The notes under the pieces: model-generated
The model's input: the letters and a program-made list of their open reading frames with translations, nothing else
Told to the model about the DNA's origin: nothing
The model's database searches: none
Shown: positions 12,201-25,400 of the stretch, piece after piece
Layout of the letters: each line of letters begins with the position of its first letter
How positions within the stretch are numbered: the stretch's first letter is position 1
Assembly (NCBI RefSeq): GCF_021155765.1
Contig: NC_060105.1
Location: 1,736,001 to 1,800,000 of the forward strand
Direction: 5' to 3'
Source: Diprion similis
Lineage: Eukaryota; Arthropoda; Insecta; Hymenoptera; Diprionidae
DNA: 64,000 nucleotides
Made by a program: the position numbers and the translations under genes

Positions 12201-15200
12201 ATAAACACACAACCATAGCGTAGGTGAATTTATTATGCAAGGAGATTAATCAACGTTCGAAAGTTGCGTTAGAAAATTATTTGCCTCCAGTTCTATCGGT
12301 CCATATATCCATTTACAAGACGATTTGAAACGCGCGCCGATTATCGCCGGCGCCTTCACCTGATGTATGATTTTTACGGTGTTATAAGCTTGACGTGAGA
12401 CTAGAATATTAGAATATTTATTCGCGGTGAATGGGACAGGTTCTGCACACTTTCAGACTGTACAATTCACTTTCTGACAGGATTTGTGTGTACGCTTTAC
12501 CTCAAATTCATTGGGCTGCCGGCAGGATCGATGCGATACGTAACGCAAACGAGATCAAGTTTTGTGTTCTCTCTGCACGGCATGAGCATAAAACACCGTA
12601 AATGCTTCCAGGAGAGAATATAAATGTTGCGTCTTTCACGTCCATCGCAGCATCGAATGAGAAATTTTTAGGAATAATATTCTAATCCAAATTTCGATTT
12701 CTAATTCAGCTAATTCCAATGACGAATATAGAAAGTAAACCAAGTTTGGAAAGCCCGAAACTTCGTTCTCGTTGCAGACTTTTTTCCCCAATTTTATGAC
12801 GGTAGAAGGAATAGATCTTTGTCGCATGAAATAACGACAACGTGACCAGATCTGAACTTTCTCCATTTGTCAAAGCTACTTGATATATCGCGTCGATATT
12901 ATGGTCGCCTTATTTTTGAATTCAAACCAAAATAATAGATTATTACACGCATTCACATACGCCGCGTCACAGGTAAAAACGTAACACGTGGGAGCTGGTA
13001 GAATCAAATTGTGAAACGAGAGTGAAACGTCAGCATCAGCAGCAGCAGCAGCAGGATCACATTTTCTCTAACCATCTGTCAGAGCTGCTTATAATACACG
13101 CAGACCTGAATCGTTGTGTAATTCATATAACATGCTTTATAACGCGAAGGTACGTGCAACGTGCCATAATAACGCAAGCAAATCGGCCTAATTGCGACGC
13201 CGTGATCCCGGCCTTCGCTCAATATTCTCGGGTACTCGGGATCTAACGCGATTACATAAGCCCATTTTTTAACGGGCGTGTGCAAGAACGCCTTTGACTT
13301 CATCTATCAAACCGCAGTTATGAACGTGTATACCACATGTATACGTGTGAACTCATACCGTTATATATAGACGCCTAAGGCACTCGGTCATCCCGATTAT
13401 CGATCATGAAAGAATCACCCGTAAATGAATTTTACAAGAATTTTAAGAGTTGAGATATATATGTATATACATTAGGGTGGCGCAAAAAAACCGACTATTT
13501 TTTTTTTTTTTTTTTTTTCTTGAGTCTCGTGTGACAAAATGTTAGTTTTTGATGTTTTAAGAGCCAACTCCAAAGGACAGTTCGAAAAAATTTTTTTAAG
13601 AGGTCACTCTAAATTTTTTAAAATGTCAAAAATCGTCAAAATATTAAATTAAAAAAATTATATTTTCAGTATTTTGTTTGATTTTTAATTCATGTCGTGG
13701 TGTATTGTTATCGATTCTGTCTTAGTGAATTGAAGAAAAAAAATTTATGAAATTTTAATATGAATATTAAAAGGTCGCTCGAAAAGATCTAAGGAAATGC
13801 ACCAAAAAATTGAAAAAAAATTATGAGCGACCTTTCAAAATTCAAATTTTGAACTGAAACTTTCGGAAACTAATTTTTTTTTTTGTCTATAAAATTATAC
13901 CGTAATGAGAAATTTTTTTTTTTTTAAATCGATTTTTGACGCTTTCTGACGTTTTAAAAAATGTGGAGCGACCTCTTAAAATTTTTTTATTGAACTGTCC
14001 TTTGAAGTGGACTCTTAAAACATCAAAAACTAACATTTTGACACACGAGATTCAAAAAAAAAAAAGTCGATTTTTTTGCACCACCCTAATATACATATAC
14101 AAGCAGTCTATCGCAAGTTTGTCAAATATTCTATTTTTCGCCGCTGTTATCTGAGACTTGAGGGTCGTACGGAAGAAGATACTTGAAGCAGTTTTTTGCA
14201 ACAAGCTAGAAACCCAATCTTCTAAGGGAAATAAAAAACCCTTTAAAAGAATTCACAATCAGTTTCATGGCCGCGGTTTTAATGTGGAAACCCGGAGATT
14301 ACATAGATCGAAAGTGGTTAAACGATTGGATCAACTCTCGGCGCTGGGCGTAATTTTTTACGTTCGCAATTACGTTGAGGAAAAGAAATTGCACAGATGG
14401 ATTGACCAAGCCTGGCACCGTTGGTCATGTCGAAGGTCGAATGTAGGTTTTGACAGATGCGGGTGAGATCAGTGAAGGTAAATCGTCCGAGTCTGTCATT
14501 GAATTGAATCTTTCGTCAGAAAAGGAAATTGGTCCGCGATCGAGGTCCTATTACTGGAAAAATGTCAACCGCGGATAGACAAGCGCCTATTAATAGACAA
14601 TTAACGGACCGACAGGAAGTGCATCGCCATCGTGCATTACGAAACCCTCGAATAATGGTCGGACATTCTACCGAGGCGCAAAAAGCTTCGAACGAATAAG
14701 CGAAAGCGATGGAATTTCTGCGGATTGCACGTCGCGGCTGCACATACGTACCTACCTTTAATATATACCTATATACATCTATCTACCTACCTACCTACGT
14801 TGACATGACATGCCGCAGCGAATTGTCACAGAAAAACGCTAAAACGTGTCCGGGTTAATTCTACCGCGACGAAAGTCTCACATTGAACACTGTTTCTGCC
14901 AATATACTGCAGTCGTATGCCAACTTACACGTCGTTGTCGTTGTCGTTGGTCTATGCAATGAAGCAAGCGGATGGTGAGGAAACGCCAACACCAGTTGCT
15001 ACATTTTTACTCGACAATTTTTCGGATTCAAAACGTATTTTTTTTATTTTTTTTTTATTGGTAAATCGAATCAAGTAAATCGATCATCGCTGTTCAGACG
15101 AGGAAGTGAAAATATCATTCAAAACTATGAAGCTGAATTTCTTTGACCAATTTTTATGTAATATTCTGATTAATCGTGGCAGTTTTTGATCTTTGAAAAG

Positions 15201-15730
15201 CGACTTCGCAAGATTATCGCTCAGGTGGTTTCCCATTTCGTTTCAAGTAATGGATGGCTTTTTCGACAATCAATTATTACATCGGCACGTTATCTGAAAT
15301 GTATGTATGTACCTTATAACCGTACTGCACGAGGCGGAATAGATCGTCGAAAATGTATTATAAATCTTAAGTCAGTCTCCGGAGCCTATATTTCGCGTTT
15401 TTATACCGGGGTAATTAGGCTCGATGTTTAATAGCGACGGTAGAATAATTGTTACACGTGCAATGCACACCTAAATATATTCGAGATCAAAGAAATGAAA
15501 GTAGGTATCGTGGCTTTTATATGCCTACCGCAGTTTTGATTTCGATGATTGATTACAGATCTCATTTCGCTAAAAAAATATGAAGAAAAAAATTTTCTAA
15601 AGCGTTTAGTAGAGTAACAAGAAGTGATGCTGCTGATGTTCCATTTTCCACATTCGAACCGAATATCACCACGTTGAAACAAGTAAACCCTCGTTTGCTT
15701 CTAACATCATGTTACAATTCACGGTTTCAG
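9249..15730 (+). other. Predicted first intron of gene B
   Basis: AT-rich and without recognisable coding sequence. It holds inverted-repeat element copy 1 (13472-14089). Open frames at 11029-11367 and 14158-14466 have no recognised product and are probably chance. Confidence 0.4.
13472..14089 (+). mobile_element. Inverted-repeat element (MITE/foldback-like), copy 1
   Basis: About 618 bp beginning TTAGGGTGGCGCAAAAAAAC and ending with its near-perfect inverse (GCACCACCCTAA). Inverted repeats run roughly 150-180 bp in from each end and share GAGTCTCGTGTGACAAAATG and TTTGATGTTTTAAGAG blocks. There is no transposase frame, so it is non-autonomous. TA on each side of GGGTGG...CCACCC is compatible with a TA target duplication. 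Copies 2 and 3 lie at about 46597-47069 and 52499-53112. Confidence 0.85.
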
Positions 15731-15734
15731 AATC

Positions 15735-18700
15735 ATGGGCAGTAGAAAAAGGCTCGGCTGCGCCGGGGTCTTCGCTATAATTTTTATAGCTCAAACAGCG
15801 GCGACGACTGACGATTTCCTGAACTTGACACCGAACGGCAATTCAGCTCCAAGACGAGCAGGTACTCACACTTCCCACTTTACGCGCTGCTGAGTCATTC
15901 GTTTTTCAATTGAGATTGCATGCATTTACACAAAAACGCGTACTGCACGTACGTGTTATACAAGATTGATTAATGAGCGGAAACAAAAATGGCAAAAAGG
16001 TCTGCAGAATGAGTGCAAAATTATGTAGACCTTAATTAGATTAGTACGCACTTAATGTACTTGAAACCAAACATAAAATACAACTTGTCACGGGGATTCG
16101 AAAGACTGTTTCCCGTGATTTCCAAAATATCGATATTTCTTGACTATTCTCTCTTTGGCATGTCTTGAAATAATGTGACAGAAGCTGATGGCTATAGAAC
16201 GACAGGTCGCACAGTAGTTTGGCAGTAATGGCCTCAGGTTATTTGAAGGCGAATCTTCGAGTCGATTTAGAAAGTCACGCTTCCTTTTCCCACACATCCA
16301 GTGTCTAAGCTGGTCCAGTGATCTAGGATTCCAGCAGCAGCAGCAGCAACAGCTATTACTCATAAAAAATCTCCGCGGTAAAACGAATAGCGGACAGACG
16401 CCGCGGTGTTCAAAGACGATTGTGTAACAGGTACATTATTAATACACGGGTATTGAAATTGACTGTAGAAATGATGTCAGCTTGCTTGTTACGTATTTAA
16501 GTGCAATACATTATAACGCCGGTCATTTATTTGCGAATAACTTCCCAAGCATCATTATAATTCCGACGTGAAATTTGCAATCAGTAATTGTTTTTATTAT
16601 GTGCCAGGAATTGATTGTTCGGACGTTGAAAAACGAGACTGCGCAAGTACTCAATGCCAAGTAATTCCAACTCTTATTCCCTTCTTCCATTTTTTTTCTA
16701 TCTCTCTCTCTTCTTTCTTCGACGAAGTCACTCGTCAATAAGGTTAATTTATTGAACTCTATCGTGGTTTCAGAGTCAAGGAGGAGTCGTTACGTCAGCT
16801 ATGCAGGTGATAACTTACCGTTCCTTTACCCAAACTCGCAGTACAACAACTTTTTTGGACAAACTCCGGCAGTCTATCAACCGTAAGTATACCATTAAAA
16901 TATACTAAAAGTTTAATATTAAAATAATATTCTGGTTCGTTTAATTAGCGAGGATTTAATTTACTGTCAAGTATTTCATGTCATTAAATCTCTGCAAATT
17001 TCTGAGCATATACCGCAGGGATAATATAAATCCCAATTAATCGAAGTCATTTATGGTCATGGTCATTAGGTCTCTCAAAGCCTTTGCTGGGAAAAAATGT
17101 ACCAGCTTTAAGTAACCGGAAACATTTGTAAACGCGGCATTCGATCAAGCAAACTACAAGTATCGTGTAATTTCATTTATAATACAGTGAATGTCAAATT
17201 CTTTAACACCATCTGTGAAGAGCGTTCAGACAAAGTTTCCGTTGTCCTTAAACAAAGAGAGGAATTTACAAAAAAACAGAATATCGAAGGTTCTTTCAAC
17301 TCAATTGTGGCTCAATGGGTGACCATGGATTCCTACTCTCATTCCTTTGATTCCTCGAAAGGTATGGCGCTGCCACAGGAGGAGTCGTTGGCAATAGTCA
17401 GCCGAATCAATCCAACCAACAGGGTCAAGTGACCTGCGGCGATAGATTTGACGGTGTCTGTCAAAAGTCGAGGTACAGAACGTTCGATGGGTCCTGCAAT
17501 AATCCTTACAACCCGACTTGGGGCCAGGCGAATACCCGGTACGCTCGACTCCTGCCCTCCAATTACGCCGACGGTAATTATGTTACTACACACGTCTTAA
17601 TGAGTCTATAAACCTAGAAATGTACAGAAGTTTCGCAACTTCGATACTTAGTATCCGCACCATGCAAGCTTTGTACCAACTAAAGTTATCTCGCTACGGG
17701 CAATTTACAATTCACGCTAACGCGGGAAATCTCGTCTCAATTATTCGAAGGACATCGGTCGTGAGGATGAAGTTAATGACGTTATTGTGACGATGCATGT
17801 TTAGGAGGAATCTTTATACCGCCGTAATTTGATAAACCATAATAAACAAAACATAATCATATTTTGAAAAGCCAACTCTTTGAAATCCATTCAGATATTG
17901 CACAGTAACGATTTTTTCCTGATTGTGCGTTTGAGCAAATCGCAGAAATGAAAAAGATTTACCTCCTACGTTATATAAAGGAACAGTGAACTTGCCGGAA
18001 GCGATTGTGATAAGAGTGAAGAAGACTGCAACGACGTACACAGTAGTTAAGCGATCTCGACATATTGTACTTTCTAAAGTTCGTGTATGGTCAAAATGGG
18101 CTCCTCGAAATTGTTTCGTCGACCCTGGAGACAATCGCGTGTAAAAAGGAACGGGTACTTCCTGAGGTTTTTGGGGTCGGTGGTTTTGGCTTTAACGAGA
18201 TGAACTAATAACCGACTACCGTAAGGACTTCGAAGACGTCTCGACAATGTGTCCCCACAGCTTTCGCTTTTACCTCGACCGCGTTTCGCCAGTCGCTCAG
18301 AACAATGAATTTTGGAGACGAGTAGGCATATATAACGGGCGAACCAAATAAGCAACAAGCGTCGTGACGCGCGTCGGTCGGTGAAATTTGATGAATTTGA
18401 TAAATTTGCAACTCTTGAATCTTGCCGCTACGTTTGATCGCGGTCGAGCGACTTTCTACACGTCCGCCCGAGAGACGCATCCACGTGCAACGAATCCGGC
18501 TCGCATTACATACCGGAATTTCGGGTAATCTCGAAGGCTTGTCCAGTTCAGCCCACTGATTTCCCTTCCCCTCAAACGTTCGCAGGAGTCCACGAGCCGA
18601 CTCGATCCGTTAGCGGAAACAGTCTTCCTCTCTCCCGGGAGGTCAGCCTCGTCCTTTTTCCGGACGTCAAGGTGGAGGACAAGATGTGGACGCTGGCGAA

Positions 18701-21700
18701 CATGCAATGGGGCCAAATCGTCACCCACGATATGGCCATGATCGACGGATCTACGCAGTCTAGTGAGTCGATAGATTTTCGCGAATCACCCGGGAGCTTC
18801 TAATCTAATCACATCATTTTACTCCTGCAGAGGCCCATCCAACCAGATGCTGCACGGACGATGGCCAGTTCCTGACGTCAGCCCTCAACAGCCCCCTTTG
18901 CTACCCAATTATCGTCCCGCCCAACGACCCTGTTCACACTCCATCCGGAACAAAGTGCTTAAACTTTGTTCGTAGTACGACTGACCTCGACCGTGGATGT
19001 TCCTCGTTCAACGAGCCTGCGGAACAGGTTTGTAGAAACATGTCAACACACGACTGTGCACACATTCCATTGCGCAATGGCTGTATCGCATGGAATATTG
19101 TATGACTCTCTTACGTCGAGTTCAATTCTATTGATCTCGATCAAAAACATGTTGAGAGCTGACAATGGGTGATAGAAAGTGTGTAATGCAAGTCATTCGC
19201 CATTCGTCATTCAATCAATTTTTTCCTTTCTTCTTTTCTTCTCTCTTCATGGTATAACCGACCATTGCAACCGACTAATCGAACAAGATCTTTCTTCCAG
19301 TTAACCACAGTCACGGGCTGGCTTGACCTCTCCATAGTATACGGATCAGACGATCAGACCTCGGCCAGTCTTCGGGCCGGTTACGGAGGTCGTCTCAACG
19401 TCGACGTTCGCGACGGCAGAGAGTGGCCACCAGCGGCACTGAACAAAAGCGCGACTTGCGACGTCGAGAGCGATGCCGAGGTCTGCTACCGAACAGGTGA
19501 GTCCTAGTTCAGTCTCTATTTGGCAAACTAATTTACGAAAATCACAAACGGAAAAAAGACTATCCATCACGAGGCAAAAAAAAGCTGTGACAGAACTTTC
19601 TCCGGACTATATTAATTAAGCACAACGCGCGTTGCGGAAATTTGTATCACGCAATAAGATGAATGGAGGGGTAAAACGATAAATAGTATACCTAGTCGAC
19701 GAAAAGGAGAAAAAGATTTACCAAAAATTTAACTACTTACCAAAATTTTCTCTCGCCAGGAGACGTCAGGGCGAATCAAAATCCTCAGCTGACGATTATG
19801 CAGATAATGCTCCTCAGAGAGCATAATCGAATCGCCGACGTACTCGCTCATCTCAATCCCCATTGGACGGATGAAATAGTTTTCCAAGAATCCAGACGCA
19901 TCGCGATTGCCCAGCACCAGCACATCACCTACTACGAGTGGCTGCCAATTTTCTTAGGTCTTTATTCAATTGCCTCTACGTAGCTGTTGACTCTTGATAG
20001 AGTCTTCCTTGTGCTGGAAGAAAAAAAGTAAATTACTTTCTATTTCAGGGGTCGAGAACTCGCTGTGTCATAAAATAATTTACGACACGAACGGATACGT
20101 CGACGATTATTCGCCCTCGATTAACCCGAGCATAATAAACGAGCACTCAAATGCCGCATTTAGATACTTCCATTCGTTGATTGCTGGAAGACTGCAGTGA
20201 GTCCCATTTTTCTTCACTCATTTAACACCGTTTATCTCTTGCAAGCGCATCCCGGGTCTAATTTTATTCCCATTTTATATCGCGGTAATTTACCGTCGAC
20301 CGTTTGGCCGATTTAACGGCGAAATCTTCTATCCATTACACGATTTGCGCAGGTTGGTGAACGAGCACAGATTCGCTTTCACGTACAACAGCCTGCGACT
20401 CAGTGACCACTTCAACCGACCCGGAGTCATCGAGCAGGGCGACAACATGAACGACCTTACGCGTGGTCTCAGCACACAGCCCGAAGAAGCAAGTGACCAA
20501 TATTTCACCAGCGAGGTATATACATCTAGTTTTACCTACTTTTCGAAAAAAGCGCTGCAACGGTTCGCAACAACGACGTTGATCGTGAGATTGAACGAAT
20601 GGACGCAATTCCTCCATCCCATTGCCAATGAAAGACTATCTTAATCCCGATACTGTTCATCCAGATAACCCAGTTCCTGTTCCGGGGTGGAAGACCCTTC
20701 GGAACCGACCTCCGATCCCTCGATATTCAGAGGAACAGGGACCACGGACTTGCTTCTTACAACCAGGTCCGTCATTACTGCGGATTGCCGAAGGCACGTC
20801 AATGGGCAGACTTCGTTGACTACATATCGCCGGAGGTGAGTTTTGGACGCACTGATGGACTCTGTAGTTGAACAACATACTCACAAACCTGAACCATTGA
20901 ACTAAAATTTGAAAAAACGAATTCAGAACATCGAGAAGTTGGCTCAGCTCTATGAGACTCCCGATGACGTTGACCTGACGGTTGGAGGTTCATTGGAATC
21001 GCACGTGAACGGAGCTTTGGCGGGTCCAACCTTCCTTTGCATTCTTCTCGAACAATTCTACCGCACAAGAGCCGGAGATAGATTCTGGTTTGAGTCGTCT
21101 GATCAGGACGTGGCCTTTACACCTGGTGAGCTTATTCATTTATACATGCCATCGTCCGTAAGGCGGATTGTTTTTCAAGATTAGCTTGACGACGGGAATT
21201 ATTGCATTTGCTCGAAGTGGCTTGCGACATCTGCGACGTGTGCATGCATTGAACAACTGTTATGTAAATACTGACGGTAAACAGTCGATTTCACTCATGT
21301 ACAATCTGTGTGACTAAATCTGTGAAACGAAACTAAAGAAAACACGTTGATCGTAACTCCGTTTTATGCTGAAAATCGGTATTTAAATAGAGCCAATTTG
21401 TTCCTACTTCTTTTTACGAAATGCCTTATCATATTACAGAGCAACTAACCGAGATACGAAAGAGCAGCATATCGAAATTGTTCTGCGAGAACGGTGATAA
21501 TATAAAACTGATGCAGCCTAGAGGTTTTGAAATCGTTTCGGAACAGTAAGTCTCGAATGAATCGTTGGTAGCATGAGATATTGAAAAAAATTTACTACAA
21601 CGAATAATTCGATGTTTTTTTTTAGGAATCCTCTCGTCAAATGTAACGACTTGCCTGGAATCGATCTTTCGCTCTGGAAGGCCGTCGATCCTAGACACCA

Positions 21701-21734
21701 TGGAAGACATTATCGCCCACATATTCTCGTATAA
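15735..21734 (+). CDS. Gene B: secreted animal haem peroxidase (chorion peroxidase / Pxd-like), complete
   Basis: Exons: 15735-15861, 16774-16882, 17362-17573, 18586-18762, 18831-19027, 19301-19496, 19760-19957, 20049-20196, 20353-20515, 20665-20835, 20927-21125, 21440-21545, 21626-21734. They total 2112 nt (703 aa) in one frame. ATG 15735 is chosen because it opens a hydrophobic signal peptide (about residues 1-24). Next come a basic stretch (ESRRSRY) that could be a propeptide cleavage site and a Gly/Asn/Gln-rich linker. The domain begins at [10 protein letters not shown]. It has the distal motif MQWGQIVTHD (His about 197), calcium loop TGWLDLS, Arg of GDVR (about 343), proximal motif REHNRIA (His about 361) and LDIQRNRDHG. 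The haem-ester positions are Thr and Gln. All introns are GT-AG and it has every intron seen in either paralogue. It lies between A and C on the same strand. Confidence 0.92.
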
Positions 21735-22027
21735 TCGTGATTATACCCAAATGCGGAAAAGCGTTGTTGCGTTTCGTTGTTTATATACTATGATATAATA
21801 ATATATCGAGTTTGTTAAGCCTAATTGCCCGAACGATTTTTCGAAAGCATAAAATACGCACTTACGTGTACGCAACGTACATACGTAGGTACGTTTATCT
21901 GTGCTGCATTTATATTTATAATACGTATGAATTTTATATAAATTATAATGTATACCAATAATGATTCATTAGCTCTGTACATATCTAAGTTATATCAACA
22001 CTACTTACATAATATATTAATAATATG

Positions 22028-22033
22028 AATAAA
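22028..22033 (+). other. Poly(A) signal of gene B
   Basis: AATAAA 294 nt after the gene B stop, in an AT-rich 3' UTR and well before gene C begins. Confidence 0.6.
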
Positions 22034-22415
22034 GATATGGTAAGTTTCTTGCGAACGTTTGAAACCCAGATTATTACGTACATGTGTTCCCCGTCTGAAG
22101 TTGCACAAATAACAATAAAAACAAAACTTCTCACATACATTATTACGAAATAATAAATCGCATATATAATATTATGGTTTTTTTCACCAATGGTGCAACG
22201 CTTTGTTATTTATTATCGTCACTTTTGTGTACGATCGAGCTGCGACGCAAATATAGCGCATATAACATGCAACGTTGCAAAAATACTCTGACGATTTTTC
22301 GTACCCTCACGCAACAATCGTCGCTCCATCGAATTTCAGTAACTCATTCGGACGCGTCGCGTTAACGGTCATTCCATTACTTTCGCGTGTAATTCGCAAA
22401 AAAAGACAAGAAAAC

Positions 22416-22435
22416 AAAAAAAAAAAAAAAAAAAA
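22416..22435 (+). repeat. 20-nt A run in the probable leader of gene C
   Basis: Twenty uninterrupted A, ending 35 nt before the gene C start codon, within a wider A-rich tract (22400-22445). Confidence 0.8.
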
Positions 22436-22470
22436 GAAGAACAAAGACCGCATCGAGCACAATACCCAAA

Positions 22471-25400
22471 ATGTGCCGATACTCGATTATTGGCGTATTG
22501 ATATTGCTCTTGGGGCACATCAGCGCGAGTCTGGCTTCATACGAAGACTTGGATTCCAACGAGGTCTCTGATGCATCCTCGTCACCGGCAAGCGCTTCTT
22601 ATGAAGCCAAAGAATACGAAGACGAGTACAAAGCGGCGCCGATGTATCGAAGGACCGTCGACTACTCGGGCGAGGATGGAGTCCCGTTCGTTCTGCCCCA
22701 GGTGGACGACACGGTGGCGTATTGGGAATCCATTTACGGAACTGACGACGTCCCGGAATTCGAGGAGCCACCGCTGATCGAGGGCGAGACGATTTTCATG
22801 GACCTGGACGACCTGGTGGAAGACGAAGTCCCGGAAACGATCCAAGCGAAGAGACACGCTTCACTACCGATAGAGCATGGAGAAGATTCCGAAGAATCGC
22901 GACCCTCCGGGGACGCCAACTATCAGACTCCAATGGCGACCACTAACTGGCCGGAATTTTACGATGCAGAGTCACTGGGGAACTCTGAAAGTTCAACGGC
23001 GCTCAATAGCGATAAAGACGGGCAGGTTTATGGGTCTGAAGATTCTACGAGTGCAGTTTTTTTGTCGAGTTTTAATCACAGTGTGAAAAGCACCCAGCGA
23101 TCGGAGTCGAGGAGTGCGGTTGGTATGAGGGCTTCACTTGACATTGATGGTGAAATGGAAAGTACGTTGGAGTCTCCGGAGATGGTTCGCGCTCCCATGG
23201 AAGCCAGATCGATCAAATCGAACGGGCAAATTGAAGCGTTGGGAAATTCTAAGCTGAAGATCATTCAGGCGAAGAAGGACCTTGTGAGTTTAGCTGCCTC
23301 CGGCGCCAGTGAGGCCGAAATCGCTGAAGCTGCGCAGAAGACATTCGAGGCTAAGCAGGACCTCGTTGACTCGGTAATATTGTCGAAGGTCAGCGCGGTG
23401 CAGAGCAAAAAAGCATTAGTTGATTCTCTCGCGACAGGGGTTCATCGTCAACGAACATGTTGTTCGACTAAAACCAGATCGCAGAGCAGGACCAGACACT
23501 CGTCTAAATCGGTTTCAAACTCTAAGCGTAAAGTAATTAAGGCGAAAAAAGATTTTATTCAAACAGCTGTCGGTGGGGGAAGCCAAGTGGAATTGAATGA
23601 TGCGTTAATTGAAACACTCGAGGCGAAAAAAGATCTGCTCGATTCGATAATATCCTCGCGAACAGAAAATGTGGAAGGTGACGAACAAGAATTTGGTTCC
23701 GCGATCAAGGATTTCGGATTGGGCAGTTTTTTGATGGAAAATAATCAGGGAATTAGTCAAATTACTAGTAATGTCGACTTCCAGGGATCACTTCAGTCCA
23801 TTCTAGACTTAAAACTAAAAGTACTTCAGGCGAAACGGGACTTGATTCGCACAATGGCTGAGAGAGGTAGTCAAGAGGAAATAAATGATGCGTTAATCAA
23901 AACACTCGAGGCGAAAAAAAACCTTCTGGATTCAGTGGTGTCCATTGGAGCACAGACTGTTAACAATGGAGTAATAGTTTCAACCCTGTTGGACATTGGA
24001 TTGGACAGTTTGCTGAACGAAGATGACCAAGTAATTAGTCTAGTTGCTACCAAACTCCTATCTCCTGTCGCACTTCAAACATTTTTCGAATTGACGCAGA
24101 TACTAATTGAAGCAAAAGGGAACTTGATCCAAATAGCTGCTGCAAGAGGTAGTAAATCGGAATTAATTGAAGCACTTGTCAAGACGCTAGCTGCCAAAAA
24201 AGATCTTCTCAATTCAATAATACCCGCTGGATCGGTGAACCTCGACAATGACACAGAATCAGTTTCTCCTAGGATTGATCTTGTATTAGCCACTATTTTG
24301 AATAGTGATCCTCTACAAAATAGTCAAATTTCTGGAGATCTTCGGTCAATTTTAGATTCGAAAAAAAAATTGATTCAGGCAAAGGGGAATTTGATTAAAA
24401 CAGCTCTGGCAAGAGGAAATCAATCGGAGTTGAACAATGCGTTTTTGGAAATACTCGAAGCGAAAAGAGACCTCCTGAACTCGGTGGTGGCTATCGCAGC
24501 AGATTCTGTTGACAACGGAGAGACGGTTTCCGCTGTGTTGGACATTGGACTTGACAGTTTATTGAACGAAGACGACCAAGTAATTAGTCAAGTTACTGCC
24601 GATTTACAATCTCGTGTCTCACTTGAAACGATTTTACAGTTGAAGCAAAAATTAATTGAAGCGAAAGGGAATTTGATCCGTACAGTTACTGCCAGAAACA
24701 GTAAATCAGAGTTAATGGACGCACTTGTTAAAACGCTTGCTGCCAAAAAAGATCTTCTCAATTCGATAAGACCCGCTGGTTCAGTGAACTTTGACAATAA
24801 CAAAGAATCAGCTTCTTCTAGTATTGATCTTGGATTAGATACTATTTTGAACAGCAATTATAATAAAAAAGATGAAATTTTGGTTGATCTTCAGTCCATC
24901 TTAGATTCAAAAAAAAAATTGATTCAAGCAAAGGGGAATTTGATTAAAACAGCTATGGCAAGAGGAAATGAATCGGAACTGAACAATGCGTTTTTGGAAA
25001 TACTCGAAGCGAAAAGAGACCTCCTGAACTCGGTGGTGGCTACCGGAGCAGAGGCTGTTGACAACGGAGAGATAGTTTCCGCTGTGTTGGATATTGGACT
25101 TGACAGTTTATTGAACGAAGACGACCAAGTAATTAGTCAAGTTACTGCCGATTTACAATCTCGTGTCCCACTTGAAACGATTTTACAGTTGAAGCAAAAA
25201 TTAATTGAAGCGAAAGGGAATTTGATCCGTGCAGTTACTGCTAGAAACAGTAAATCAGAGTTAATGGACGCACTTGTTAAAACGCTTGCTGCCAAAACAG
25301 ATCTTCTTAACTCGATAAGACCCGCTGGTTCAGTGAACCTCGACAATGACACAGAACCAGTTTCTCCTGGTATTGATCTTGGATTAGACACTATTTTCAA

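Noticed and set aside
13936..14154. Similar short frames at 13936-14154 and 52956-53153 that look like a small protein family
   Set aside because: Both fall in the same terminal half of the inverted-repeat element; similarity is due to the element, with no sign of coding constraint.
22261..22266. TATAAC as TATA box for gene C
   Set aside because: No initiator at the proper distance; the nearest TCAGT (22336-22340) has no TATA 30 nt upstream.
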